From positions 1 to 11,769 of the forward strand of contig JAEZRH010000032.1 in NCBI GenBank assembly GCA_023412845.1: a DNA stretch of 11,769 nucleotides, given 5' to 3'. Numbering within the stretch: position 1 is the first letter of the stretch; the number at the start of each line of letters is the position of its first letter. Origin of the DNA: Bacillota bacterium. Its GTDB lineage: Bacteria > Bacillota > Clostridia > Oscillospirales > Acutalibacteraceae. A program made the position numbers and the translations under genes. A model generated the notes under the pieces. The model searched no databases. It saw only the letters and a program-made list of their open reading frames with translations, and was not told the DNA's origin. Shown in pieces: positions 5,392 to 11,769 of this stretch.

Positions 5392-5430
5392 AAAACATAA
5401 ATAAAACATGAAAAAGGAAGGCGATCAGTC

Positions 5431-6450
5431 ATGAAGATTCTGTTGATCGGGGGAACCGGCACCATCAGCACGGCCATCTCGAAGTTGCTGCTGGAACAGG
5501 GGCACGAGCTTTATCTGCTCAACCGCGGGACGAGAGCGGGAATTCTGGGGGACGGCGCGCACATGCTGACGGCAGACGCAAACGACGAAGCGGCCGTTCT
5601 GAGTCTGATCTCCGGTATGCGGTTCGACGCCGTCGCGGATTTCGTCGCATTCGCGCGGCCCCAGGCGGAAAGGGACTTCCGCCTGTTCCACGGCAGGACG
5701 CGGCAGTACATCTATATCAGTTCCGCGTCGGCCTATCAGAAGCCGCTCGCGGATTACCGGATCACGGAAGGCACGCCGCTCGCGAACCCCTACTGGGAAT
5801 ATTCCCGCAACAAGATCGCCTGCGAAGAGTTTCTGATGAAGCAGTACCGCGAGAACGGATTCCCCGTCACCATCGTAAGGCCGAGCCATACGTACGACGA
5901 GCGCTCCATCCCGCTGGGCATGCACGGCAAAAAGGGAAGCTGGCAGGTGGCCCGGCGCATGCTCGGCGGCAAGCCGGTCATCATCCAGGGGGACGGCACC
6001 TCGCTCTGGACCATGACACACAACAGTGACTTTGCAAAAGGCTTTACAGGCCTGATCGGCAATATCCACGCGATCGGCGAAGCGGTGCAGATCACTTCGG
6101 ACGAAACGCTGACCTGGAACCAGATCTACGGGGCGATCGCCGCGGCGCTCGGCATCAGCCTGAACGCGGTGCACGTCTCGTCTGAATTTCTGGCCGCGTG
6201 CGACCCAGAAAGCTACCTCGGCACGCTGATCGGAGACAAATCGAACAGCGTGGTGTTCGACAATTCCAAGCTGAAGCGGCTGGTGCCCGGCTTCTGCGCG
6301 CAGGTGCGGTTCGACCGGGGCATTGCCCGCACCGTAGAAAACGTTCTGTCGCACCCCGAGCTGCAGACCGAGGACCCCGAGTTCGACGCATGGTGCGACC
6401 GGGTCATCGCCGCCAGGGAAGAGGCACTGCGCACCGTCCGCGGGCAGTGA
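5431..6450 (+). CDS. NAD(P)-dependent extended-SDR protein (epimerase/dehydratase-like)
   Basis: The 339-aa protein starts with a Rossmann dinucleotide loop, MKILLIGGTGTIS (residues 7-13). Asn31/Arg32 at the end of the second strand fit the cofactor-specificity region. SSAS (97-100) and Tyr124-x3-Lys128 (YSRNK) supply the Ser-Tyr-Lys active site of short-chain dehydrogenases. The C-terminal half has the substrate-domain features of the epimerase/dehydratase branch. The third Gly of GxxGxxG is Ser13, as in some atypical and NmrA/CSP41-like members. Substrate unknown: nucleotide-sugar, isomerisation or reduction chemistry cannot be distinguished. AGGAAGG (5415-5421) lies 9 nt before the ATG. 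yitT follows after 15 nt, so the two are probably co-transcribed. Confidence 0.85.
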   Translation: MKILLIGGTGTISTAISKLLLEQGHELYLLNRGTRAGILGDGAHMLTADANDEAAVLSLISGMRFDAVADFVAFARPQAERDFRLFHGRTRQYIYISSASAYQKPLADYRITEGTPLANPYWEYSRNKIACEEFLMKQYRENGFPVTIVRPSHTYDERSIPLGMHGKKGSWQVARRMLGGKPVIIQGDGTSLWTMTHNSDFAKGFTGLIGNIHAIGEAVQITSDETLTWNQIYGAIAAALGISLNAVHVSSEFLAACDPESYLGTLIGDKSNSVVFDNSKLKRLVPGFCAQVRFDRGIARTVENVLSHPELQTEDPEFDAWCDRVIAAREEALRTVRGQ

Positions 6451-6465
6451 GAAAGGAGGGCGGGA

Positions 6466-7323
6466 ATGAAGCCGAACGGCAAAGCAATACGATCCATCGT
6501 CCTGCGCATCGCGGCGATCATGATCGGCGCGACCCTGTCCTCCATAGGGCTTGAAATTTTTCTCGTTCCAAACGAAATCGTCGACGGAGGGGTCGTGGGC
6601 ATCTCCATTATGGCAAGCCACCTTTCCGGCCTGCCGCTGGGGATGTTCACCTTCGTCCTGAACCTTCCGTTTATCGCCCTCGGATACCGTCAGATCGGCA
6701 AATCGTTTGTTCTTTCCACGCTTTTTGCAAACATTTGCCTGTCGGCCGGAGTCTCGCTGCTTCACCCGATCCCCGGGCTGACGCACGACGTCCTGCTGGC
6801 GGCGGTCTTCGGCGGCATCATCAACGGCGCGGGCGTGGGGCTGATCATCCGCTCCGGCGGCTCGCTGGACGGGACGGAGATCGTCGCCATCATTCTGGAT
6901 AAAAAGAGCAGCATGTCGATCGGCGAGATCGTCATGACCTTCAACGTGTTCATTCTCTCCGGCGCGGGTTTCATCTACGGCTGGGACAGGGCGATGTACT
7001 CGCTCATCGCCTACTACATCGCGTTCAAAGTCATCGACGTGGTGGTGGAGGGCATCGACGAATCCAAGGCCGTCATGATCATCTCGGACAAAAGCGCGGA
7101 GATCACGGACGCGGTCACGGCCCGGCTGGGCCGCGGCGTGACCCTGCTGGATGGTACGGGCGGGTATTCGAAAATCCCTGCGACCGTCATCTACGTCGTT
7201 GTTTCACGCCTGGAACTGGCCAAGCTGAAATCCATCGTCCTGGGGAAAGACCCGAATGCGCTGATCACCGTCGGCAACGTGGAGGTCGCAGGCAAAAAAT
7301 ACCGCAAAAAGGCCATCCACTGA
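6466..7323 (+). CDS. YitT-family membrane protein (DUF161 + DUF2179)
   Basis: The 285-aa protein has the typical two-part layout. A membrane region at about 12-193 has five to six hydrophobic segments and the family signature GGSLDGTEIVA at 131-141. A soluble C-terminal DUF2179 domain covers about 198-282, including KAVMIISDKS, GRGVTLLDGTGGYS and the VGNVEVAGKKY end. Members are widespread in Firmicutes; their biochemical role is not settled, and a transport or ligand-binding function is usually guessed. A strong AAAGGAGG (6452-6459) precedes the ATG, and the gene follows the SDR gene closely. The stop codon is embedded in a perfect hairpin (7318-7336) shared with the convergent small gene. 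Confidence 0.93.
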   Translation: MKPNGKAIRSIVLRIAAIMIGATLSSIGLEIFLVPNEIVDGGVVGISIMASHLSGLPLGMFTFVLNLPFIALGYRQIGKSFVLSTLFANICLSAGVSLLHPIPGLTHDVLLAAVFGGIINGAGVGLIIRSGGSLDGTEIVAIILDKKSSMSIGEIVMTFNVFILSGAGFIYGWDRAMYSLIAYYIAFKVIDVVVEGIDESKAVMIISDKSAEITDAVTARLGRGVTLLDGTGGYSKIPATVIYVVVSRLELAKLKSIVLGKDPNALITVGNVEVAGKKYRKKAIH

Positions 7324-7336
7324 GCGCCGCTCAGTG
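7318..7336. terminator. Hairpin spanning two convergent stop codons
   Basis: CACTGAGC-GCC-GCTCAGTG is a perfect 8-bp stem with a 3-nt loop. Its left arm contains the TGA of yitT (7321-7323). Its right arm contains the TGA of the minus-strand small gene (TCA on plus, 7331-7333). No T-run follows at once on either strand (the nearest on the minus strand is within yitT), so it may act as a bidirectional RNA 3'-end stabiliser or a weak terminator. Confidence 0.5.
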
Positions 7337-7453
7337 CGCGGAGTAAAAAGCCATGGCCGCCGCGGAGGCGGCGATCAGAACGGCACACAGCAGCGCGACG
7401 ATGCGGATCAGCTTCGAACGGGCATCCGCCTTTTTATCGGAAGGTCTTTTCAT
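7331..7453 (-). CDS. Small (40-aa) single-pass membrane protein
   Basis: The minus strand encodes a 40-residue peptide: a charged N-terminus MKRPSDKKADARSKLIR, then one hydrophobic helix IVALLCAVLIAASAAAMAF (about 18-36) and a short YSAH tail. The many basic residues before the helix predict the N-terminus inside and the C-terminus outside. AAAGGGG (7468-7462) lies 8 nt before the ATG, and an extended -10 (TGTTATAAT) stands upstream, so this is a properly equipped gene. Its last codons share a hairpin with the yitT stop. I do not recognise a family. It could be a membrane-protein partner or regulator, perhaps of the divergent LCP protein, but this is inference from position only. Confidence 0.72.
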   Translation of the reverse strand: MKRPSDKKADARSKLIRIVALLCAVLIAASAAAMAFYSAH

Positions 7454-7475
7454 GACGTCATCCCCTTTATGAGCT

Positions 7476-7503
7476 ATTATAACAAAGTTTTTCACGAAAA
7501 CAA
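7476..7503 (-). promoter_or_regulatory. Promoter of the 40-aa gene
   Basis: TTGTTT (7503-7498), a 16-nt spacer and TATAAT (7481-7476), with TGT just before the -10, give an extended -10 promoter. It fires away from the LCP promoter, with about 50 nt between the two -35 elements. Confidence 0.65.
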
Positions 7504-7552
7504 CCGCCCCGCGAAGTTACAAAACTGTAGCCTGCGCGTAACGCACGCTTTG

Positions 7553-7581
7553 TTGACAAGCCGTCCCGTTTGCACTAGAAT
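7553..7581 (+). promoter_or_regulatory. Promoter of the LCP-family gene
   Basis: TTGACA (7553-7558), a 17-nt spacer and TAGAAT (7576-7581) form a near-consensus promoter. Initiation is expected near 7588, about 26 nt before the ATG. Confidence 0.85.
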
Positions 7582-7613
7582 GAATCAGCGCCGAAACGCA
7601 CAGGAGAAATGAT

Positions 7614-8894
7614 ATGGATAAAAATAACCGCGGCCGCAGTTCCGGCCGTTCCGCCGAATACGAACCCCGAAACGCCCGCCGTTCCTACGCGGCGGAAGGC
7701 AGAGACCGTGCCCCGTCCTACGGAGGCGACCGCCAGAATCCCTATGGCTACTCCGACAGGGACGTCTACAGCAGCAGCCGTTATCAGGGCCGCCCGGCAG
7801 CGCCCTCCGCAAGAAACCGCAGCTCTTATTACGACCCGGACGAAATCGACCGGTACAATTATGTGGACAGCGACGTTTACAGCAACGGCGCGCAGCGCCG
7901 CCGCGCTCCCGCCGCGAGGAAAAAGGGAGGCGGCGCGAAGCGGTTTTTCAAAACGCTTCTGGTCCTCCTGCTGGTCCTGGCCCTGGGGAGCTTTCTGTAT
8001 TTCAACGTGCTGGCCTCGCGCCTGAACCGCTCCGGCAACGTGGACAGCGCCACGCTGGCGGGCTACGTGCAGCAGCCTTCCGGCGCTCCCTCCTGGAGCG
8101 TCGCGTCGGACGGCAAAATCATGAACATTCTGCTGATCGGCGCGGATGAAAACGAAGACGGCAAAGACGGCCGGTCCGACAGCAACATGCTGGTCTCGGT
8201 CGACGGGGCCACAAAGCAGATCCGCCTAGTCTCCTTCCTGCGCGACACGTATCTTCAAATCCCGACGCTGGGGAAAAACAAGCTGAACGCCGCGTACAGC
8301 AAGGGCGGCCCGGCGCTGACCATGCAGACGCTGGAAAACAACTACCGGGTGAACATCGACAAATACGTCTCGGTCGACTTCAACAGCTTTGCCACGCTGA
8401 TCGACAAAATCGGCGGGCTCGACGTGCCCATGTCCGCCGCAACGTGCGAAGCCGAAAACGAAAACATGGGCAGCCACCTCAAGGCCGGCACGAACCACCT
8501 GAACGGAAAGCTGTGCCTGTACTACGCGCGCATCCGGCATGCGACGGACGAATTCGGGCACGACGACTACGGCAGGGCCGCGAGGCAGCGCCAGATCATG
8601 CAGCTCATCATCCAGAAAATGAAGTCGAACCCCATTCTGGCAACAAAAGCCATGTACGACTTTCTTCCCTACGTGAAGACGAATCTCGACAATTCGGAGC
8701 TCGCCTACCTCGTCTCGTTCCTCGCGGTGTCCGGCGGCAAGACGCAGAACCTGCAGATTCCCGCGGAAAACACGTTCAAGGACGAAACGTTCAAGAGCAT
8801 CGGCGAAGCGCTGGTCCCGGATCTTGAGAAAAATTCCGCGCTGCTGCGTCAGTTCCTGTACGGCGGCTCTTCAAGCTCCTCGGAGGGAAACTGA
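7614..8894 (+). CDS. LytR-CpsA-Psr (LCP) family wall-polymer ligase
   Basis: LCP enzymes transfer undecaprenyl-linked glycopolymers (teichoic acids, capsule) to peptidoglycan outside the membrane. The 426-aa protein has a cytoplasmic N-terminus (1-110), one membrane helix (FFKTLLVLLLVLALGSFLYF, 111-130) and an extracellular LCP domain at about 168-335. Family residues are present: NILLIGAD; RSDSN (Arg187, Asp189); SFLRDTYLQIP (Arg210, Asp211); KLNAAYSKGG; VDFNSFATLIDKIGGLDV; GTNHLNGKLCLYYARIRH (Arg306, Arg308); and the DDYGRAARQRQ end. The N-terminal 110 residues are unusually long and rich in Arg, Tyr, Ser and Asp, with a loose repeat (YSDRDVYSSS / YVDSDVYSNG), and are probably disordered. 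AGGAG (7602-7606) is spaced 7 nt from the ATG. The gene has its own promoter and a downstream hairpin, so it is probably monocistronic. Confidence 0.93.
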   Translation: MDKNNRGRSSGRSAEYEPRNARRSYAAEGRDRAPSYGGDRQNPYGYSDRDVYSSSRYQGRPAAPSARNRSSYYDPDEIDRYNYVDSDVYSNGAQRRRAPAARKKGGGAKRFFKTLLVLLLVLALGSFLYFNVLASRLNRSGNVDSATLAGYVQQPSGAPSWSVASDGKIMNILLIGADENEDGKDGRSDSNMLVSVDGATKQIRLVSFLRDTYLQIPTLGKNKLNAAYSKGGPALTMQTLENNYRVNIDKYVSVDFNSFATLIDKIGGLDVPMSAATCEAENENMGSHLKAGTNHLNGKLCLYYARIRHATDEFGHDDYGRAARQRQIMQLIIQKMKSNPILATKAMYDFLPYVKTNLDNSELAYLVSFLAVSGGKTQNLQIPAENTFKDETFKSIGEALVPDLEKNSALLRQFLYGGSSSSSEGN

Positions 8895-8898
8895 ACGG

Positions 8899-8917
8899 CG
8901 GCGCAGGTACTGCGCCG
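8899..8917 (+). terminator. Hairpin after the LCP gene
   Basis: CGGCGCAG-GTA-CTGCGCCG is a perfect 8-bp GC-rich stem 5 nt after the stop codon. A loose T-rich tract (TACTTTTATTTTA) follows a few bases later, so this is a plausible but not classic intrinsic terminator. Confidence 0.6.
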
Positions 8918-8945
8918 TAAAATACTTTTATTTTATGGCACAAAA

Positions 8946-8954
8946 TGGTATACT
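8946..8954 (+). promoter_or_regulatory. Extended -10 promoter of metG
   Basis: TGGTATACT is an extended -10 (TGnTATAAT type). The 17-nt-spaced -35 position (TTTTAT) is weak. The leader to the metG ATG is about 40 nt, too short for a T-box, and no T-box or SAM-riboswitch motif is visible. Confidence 0.6.
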
Positions 8955-9002
8955 ATTAAAGTTATAGATTTTTTTGGGATTTAGTTCCGGGAGGTAAGAA
9001 AA

Positions 9003-10946
9003 ATGGAAAAAAAGACTTTTTACATCACAACGCCCATCTATTATCCGTCGGGCAAGCCGCACATCGGCCACTGTTACTGTACGCTGGCCTGCGACGCCAT
9101 CGCCCGTTACAAAAGGATGCAGGGCCGCGACGTGATGTTCCTGACCGGAACCGACGAGCATGGCCAGAAAATTGAACTCAATGCGGAAAAGGAAGGCATC
9201 ACGCCGAAGGAATATGTCGACCGGGTCGCGCAGCAGTTCAAGGATCTCTGGAAGCTGCTCAATATTTCGAACGACAAATTCATCCGCACGACGGACGATT
9301 ACCACGTTGCCGCCGTGCAGAAAATCTTCAAGGAGCTGTACGACCGCGGCGACATCTACAAGGGGCAGTACAAGGGCTGGTACTGCACGCCGTGCGAATC
9401 CTTCTGGACCGAAACGCAGCTGAAGGACGGCAAATGCCCCGACTGCGGCCGCGAAGTGAAACTGACGAACGAAGAGGCGTACTTCTTCCGCCTTTCGAAA
9501 TATGCGGACAGGCTCCTGAACCTGTACAAGGACCAGCCGGACTTCATCCAGCCGGAAAGCCGCAAAAACGAAATGATCAGCTTTATCAAACAGGGGCTCG
9601 AAGATCTGTGCGTCTCGCGCACCAGCTTCACCTGGGGCATTCCGGTGACGTTCGACCCGAAACACGTGGTCTACGTCTGGGTCGACGCGCTGACGAACTA
9701 TATCACCGCGCTCGGCTACGGCTCCGGCGACGACTCCCTCTACCGCAAATTCTGGCCCGCCGACGTGCATTTCGTCGGCAAGGAGATCGTCCGCTTCCAC
9801 ACCATCATCTGGCCGGCCATGCTGATGGCGCTCGACCTTCCGCTGCCGAAGCAGGTCTACGGCCACGGGTGGCTGCTGTTCGGCGACGGCAGCAAGATGA
9901 GCAAAAGCAAGGGCAACGTTGTCGACCCGCTTATCCTCTGCAACCGGTACGGCGTCGACGCCGTCCGCTACTTCCTGCTGCGCGAGATCCCGTTCGGCGC
10001 GGACGGCCTGTTCACGAACGAGGCGCTGATCGGGCGCATCAACTCCGACCTGGCGAACGACCTCGGCAACCTGCTGTCGCGCACGGCCGCGATGGCTGAA
10101 AAATATTTCGGCGGCTCCATTCCCGCGGAACGCGAAAGCGCCCCCGTCGACGACGAGCTGATCTCGGCCGTTCTGGCCCTGCGCGGAAAATGCGACGCGG
10201 CCGTCAACGGCTACCAGTTCTCCGTCGCGCTGACTGAAATCTGGAAAGTCGTCTCACGCGCCAACAAATATATCGACGAAACAGCCCCGTGGGCGCTCGG
10301 CAAAGATGAATCCAAGCGCGCCCGCCTCGCCGCGGTACTCTACAACCTGTGTGAAACGCTGCGCGTCGTCTCCATTCTGCTGGCGCCTTTTCTTCCGGAA
10401 ACCGCCCCGAAGATTCAGGCCCAGATCGGCGCGGCCCCGGACGAGCTGACCTATGAATCCGCGGCGAAGTTCGGCGTTCTCCCCGCCTCGGCAAAGATCG
10501 AAAAACGCGAAGCGCTTTTCCCGCGCATCGACGTCGAAAAGGAGATCGAAGAGCTGGACCGCCTGATCCCCAACCCGAACGCCAAAGAGGAAGAAAAGAA
10601 AGAAGCAAAGCCGGAAGGCGTGGCGCAGATCACCATCGACGATTTTACGAAGGTCGCCCTGTGTGCGGCGAAGATAACCGCCTGCGAACCGATCAAACGC
10701 TCGAAAAAGCTTTTGAAGCTCACGCTGGACGACGGTGCCGCCGGGCGGACCGTCGCCTCGGGCATCGCGCCATGGTACAAACCGGAAGACCTTGTCGGGA
10801 AGACGGTTGTCATCGTCTCAAACCTGAAACCGGCGAACCTCTGCGGCGTGGAAAGTCAGGGCATGATTCTGGCCGCCGACGCGGGCGAAAATGATGTAAA
10901 AGTTGTTTTCCTCGACGGCGTGCCGGCCGGAAGCAAGATCAGATGA
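9003..10946 (+). CDS. metG: Methionyl-tRNA synthetase
   Basis: The enzyme charges tRNA-Met and initiator tRNA with methionine using ATP. The class I signatures are clear: HIGH at 20-23 (PSGKPHIGH) and KMSKS at 298-302. A knuckle in the connective peptide has four cysteines (Cys128, 131, 145, 148) fitting one zinc ion. The anticodon-binding helical domain follows (about 340-510, with DETAPWALGKD). After a charged linker (KEEEKKEAKPEG, 528-539) comes the C-terminal EMAP/Trbp111-like tRNA-binding domain (about 541-647), typical of dimeric bacterial MetRS. At 647 aa it is full length for that form. GGGAGG precedes the ATG by 8 nt. The stop codon overlaps the tatD start in ATGA, as in many Firmicutes, where tatD follows metG. 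Confidence 0.98.
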   Translation: MEKKTFYITTPIYYPSGKPHIGHCYCTLACDAIARYKRMQGRDVMFLTGTDEHGQKIELNAEKEGITPKEYVDRVAQQFKDLWKLLNISNDKFIRTTDDYHVAAVQKIFKELYDRGDIYKGQYKGWYCTPCESFWTETQLKDGKCPDCGREVKLTNEEAYFFRLSKYADRLLNLYKDQPDFIQPESRKNEMISFIKQGLEDLCVSRTSFTWGIPVTFDPKHVVYVWVDALTNYITALGYGSGDDSLYRKFWPADVHFVGKEIVRFHTIIWPAMLMALDLPLPKQVYGHGWLLFGDGSKMSKSKGNVVDPLILCNRYGVDAVRYFLLREIPFGADGLFTNEALIGRINSDLANDLGNLLSRTAAMAEKYFGGSIPAERESAPVDDELISAVLALRGKCDAAVNGYQFSVALTEIWKVVSRANKYIDETAPWALGKDESKRARLAAVLYNLCETLRVVSILLAPFLPETAPKIQAQIGAAPDELTYESAAKFGVLPASAKIEKREALFPRIDVEKEIEELDRLIPNPNAKEEEKKEAKPEGVAQITIDDFTKVALCAAKITACEPIKRSKKLLKLTLDDGAAGRTVASGIAPWYKPEDLVGKTVVIVSNLKPANLCGVESQGMILAADAGENDVKVVFLDGVPAGSKIR

Positions 10947-11746
10947 CGCGATACGCTGGGATTTTCGATTCCCACACCCACTATGACGACGCCGCGTTCG
11001 ACGCGGACCGGGATTCGCTGCTGCGCTCCGTTCTGCCGGAAAAGGGCGTGTGCGGTGTCGTCAACTGCGGCGCCGACCTCGCCTCCTCCGCCGCTTCGGC
11101 CGCGCTCGCGGCAAAGTACGCCTATATTTACGCTGCGGCGGGCATCCACCCCGAGTGTGTCAAAGATCTTGCGGACGGCTGGGAGGAAACGCTGCGCTCT
11201 CTGCTGATAAAGCCAAAAATCGTTGCCGTCGGAGAAATCGGCCTCGATTATCACTTTGCGGAGAACGCGCCGCGCGAGCGGCAGCAGGAGGTCTTCAAAC
11301 GGCAGGTCCTGCTTGCAAACGAGCTCCGCACGACGGACGGGCACCGCCTGCCCGTCGTCGTCCACGACCGGGAAGCGCACGCCGACACGCTGCGCATTCT
11401 GCAGGAGCTGCGCCCCGCGGGCGTGGTCCACTGCTTTTCCGGCAGCGTCGAGATGGCGCGGCAGATTCTGGACCTCGGCATGTACATCGGTCTCGGCGGC
11501 GCGGTGACGTTCAAAAACGCCAGAGTCCCCGTGGAGGTGGCGGCCATGGTGCCGGAGGACCGCCTTCTGCTGGAGACGGACTGCCCCTATATGGCGCCGG
11601 TCCCGTTCCGCGGGACGCGGAACGACTCGTCGCTGATCGCGTACACCGCGGAGCGCATCGCCGCCGCGCGGGATACGGACCCCCAGGCGCTGATCGTCCT
11701 CGCGCGCCGGAACGCGGAACGCCTGTTCGGCATTCCGGAAGAATAG
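10943..11746 (+). CDS. tatD: TatD-family metal-dependent hydrolase (DNase-like)
   Basis: TatD proteins are cytoplasmic TIM-barrel metal hydrolases, several of which are 3'-5' DNases. The 267-aa protein is full length and keeps the metal ligands: His11 and His13 (DSHTH), Glu98 (VGEIGLDYH), His141 (VVVHDRE), His163 (VVHCFSG) and Asp213 (LETDCPY). It also has the family end LARRNAERLFGI. Translation starts inside metG with a 4-nt ATGA overlap, so translational coupling is likely and no separate promoter is needed. One oddity is a short insertion, RTTDGHR (129-135), between the helix LLANEL and the strand LPVVVH, where most homologues run straight on. In Bacillus the equivalent gene (yabD) also follows metS. 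Confidence 0.95.
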   Translation: MTRYAGIFDSHTHYDDAAFDADRDSLLRSVLPEKGVCGVVNCGADLASSAASAALAAKYAYIYAAAGIHPECVKDLADGWEETLRSLLIKPKIVAVGEIGLDYHFAENAPRERQQEVFKRQVLLANELRTTDGHRLPVVVHDREAHADTLRILQELRPAGVVHCFSGSVEMARQILDLGMYIGLGGAVTFKNARVPVEVAAMVPEDRLLLETDCPYMAPVPFRGTRNDSSLIAYTAERIAAARDTDPQALIVLARRNAERLFGIPEE

Positions 11747-11769
11747 ATTGCCTGTAAAAAGCGCCGTGG

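Larger units (their letters stand above)
5044..5430. other. Intergenic stretch with hairpins, no supported gene
   Basis: No convincing gene lies between the GNAT and SDR genes. Two minus-strand frames (5082-5477 and 5126-5398) have unremarkable, non-domain-like sequence and no good ribosome binding site. Composition changes here from AT-rich to GC-rich, so this may be the right edge of the acquired region or contain an eroded gene. Recognisable elements are a possible weak terminator at 5110-5139 (AAGAA..ACCC / GGGTTTCTT), the better one at 5150-5177 and an inverted repeat at 5371-5391. Confidence 0.5.

Noticed and set aside
5082..5477. 131-codon minus-strand frame before the SDR gene
   Set aside because: It overlaps the SDR start, has no good ribosome binding site and no recognisable domain. 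An eroded gene cannot be excluded, so the stretch is described as intergenic.
5425..6786. 453-codon minus-strand frame opposite the SDR and yitT genes
   Set aside because: The plus strand carries clear SDR and YitT motifs with Shine-Dalgarno sites; the minus frame has none and arises from GC-rich codon bias.
8955..9002. T-box or SAM riboswitch in front of metG
   Set aside because: The leader is about 40 nt, far too short for either, and lacks the T-box TGGNACC sequence and any anti-terminator pair.
8928..9866. 312-codon minus-strand frame opposite metG
   Set aside because: metG is certain here (HIGH, zinc knuckle), and the antisense product is a Val/Arg/Asp-rich shadow running beyond the gene by chance.
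11050..11757. 235-codon plus-strand frame inside tatD
   Set aside because: It is an out-of-frame, Arg/Pro/Gly-rich shadow of tatD, which keeps all metal ligands in its own frame.
1..11769. CRISPR array, toxin-antitoxin pair, phage or transposase genes
   Set aside because: No regularly spaced repeats, small paired operons with such signatures, terminal inverted repeats or transposase/integrase motifs were seen on either strand.

Overview
The window looks like chromosomal DNA of a low-to-moderate GC Firmicute of class Clostridia, with an Oscillospiraceae/Ruminococcaceae-like relative as my best guess. The evidence is strong AGGAGG-type ribosome binding sites, TTGACA-17-TATAAT promoters, a Firmicute-type rRNA leader, a YitT-family protein, an LCP-family cell-wall enzyme, and the order metG-tatD. 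Most genes are GC-rich at third positions. The stretch from about 2690 to 5060 is visibly more AT-rich.

Layout: (1) 1-217, minus strand: promoter and leader of an rRNA operon whose 16S gene lies just outside the left edge. (2) 248-2332, minus strand: a lipoprotein with a transglutaminase-like catalytic triad, then a degenerate FolK (HPPK)-like protein that has lost most catalytic residues. (3) 2488-2692, plus strand: tRNA-Pro(UGG) with a consensus promoter and its own terminator. (4) 2636-4462: an AT-rich insertion bounded by a 20-bp perfect direct repeat of the tRNA-Pro 3' end. It carries a nitrilase gene with its own promoter and the tail of an unrecognised gene, but no integrase. (5) 4463-5430: a terminator, a GNAT acetyltransferase whose natural start codon seems to be missing, and a gene-poor stretch with hairpins. 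(6) 5431-7323, plus strand: an extended-SDR protein and a YitT-family membrane protein in one transcription unit. (7) 7331-7453, minus strand: a 40-residue membrane peptide, convergent with yitT and divergent from the next gene. (8) 7614-8894, plus strand: an LCP-family (LytR-CpsA-Psr) wall-polymer ligase. (9) 9003-11746, plus strand: methionyl-tRNA synthetase overlapping a TatD-family metal-dependent hydrolase by 4 nt.

How the parts fit: the rrn leader, tRNA-Pro and metG-tatD are ordinary information-processing genes. The LCP protein and the transglutaminase lipoprotein act at the cell envelope. The accessory part is the tRNA-Pro-bounded nitrilase insertion. The least explained items are that insertion, the catalytically degraded HPPK-like protein, the 40-residue peptide whose stop codon shares a hairpin with the yitT stop codon, and the GNAT gene without an orthodox start. 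I did not find a clearly new multi-gene system. All family assignments come from reading motifs by eye, without database searches.
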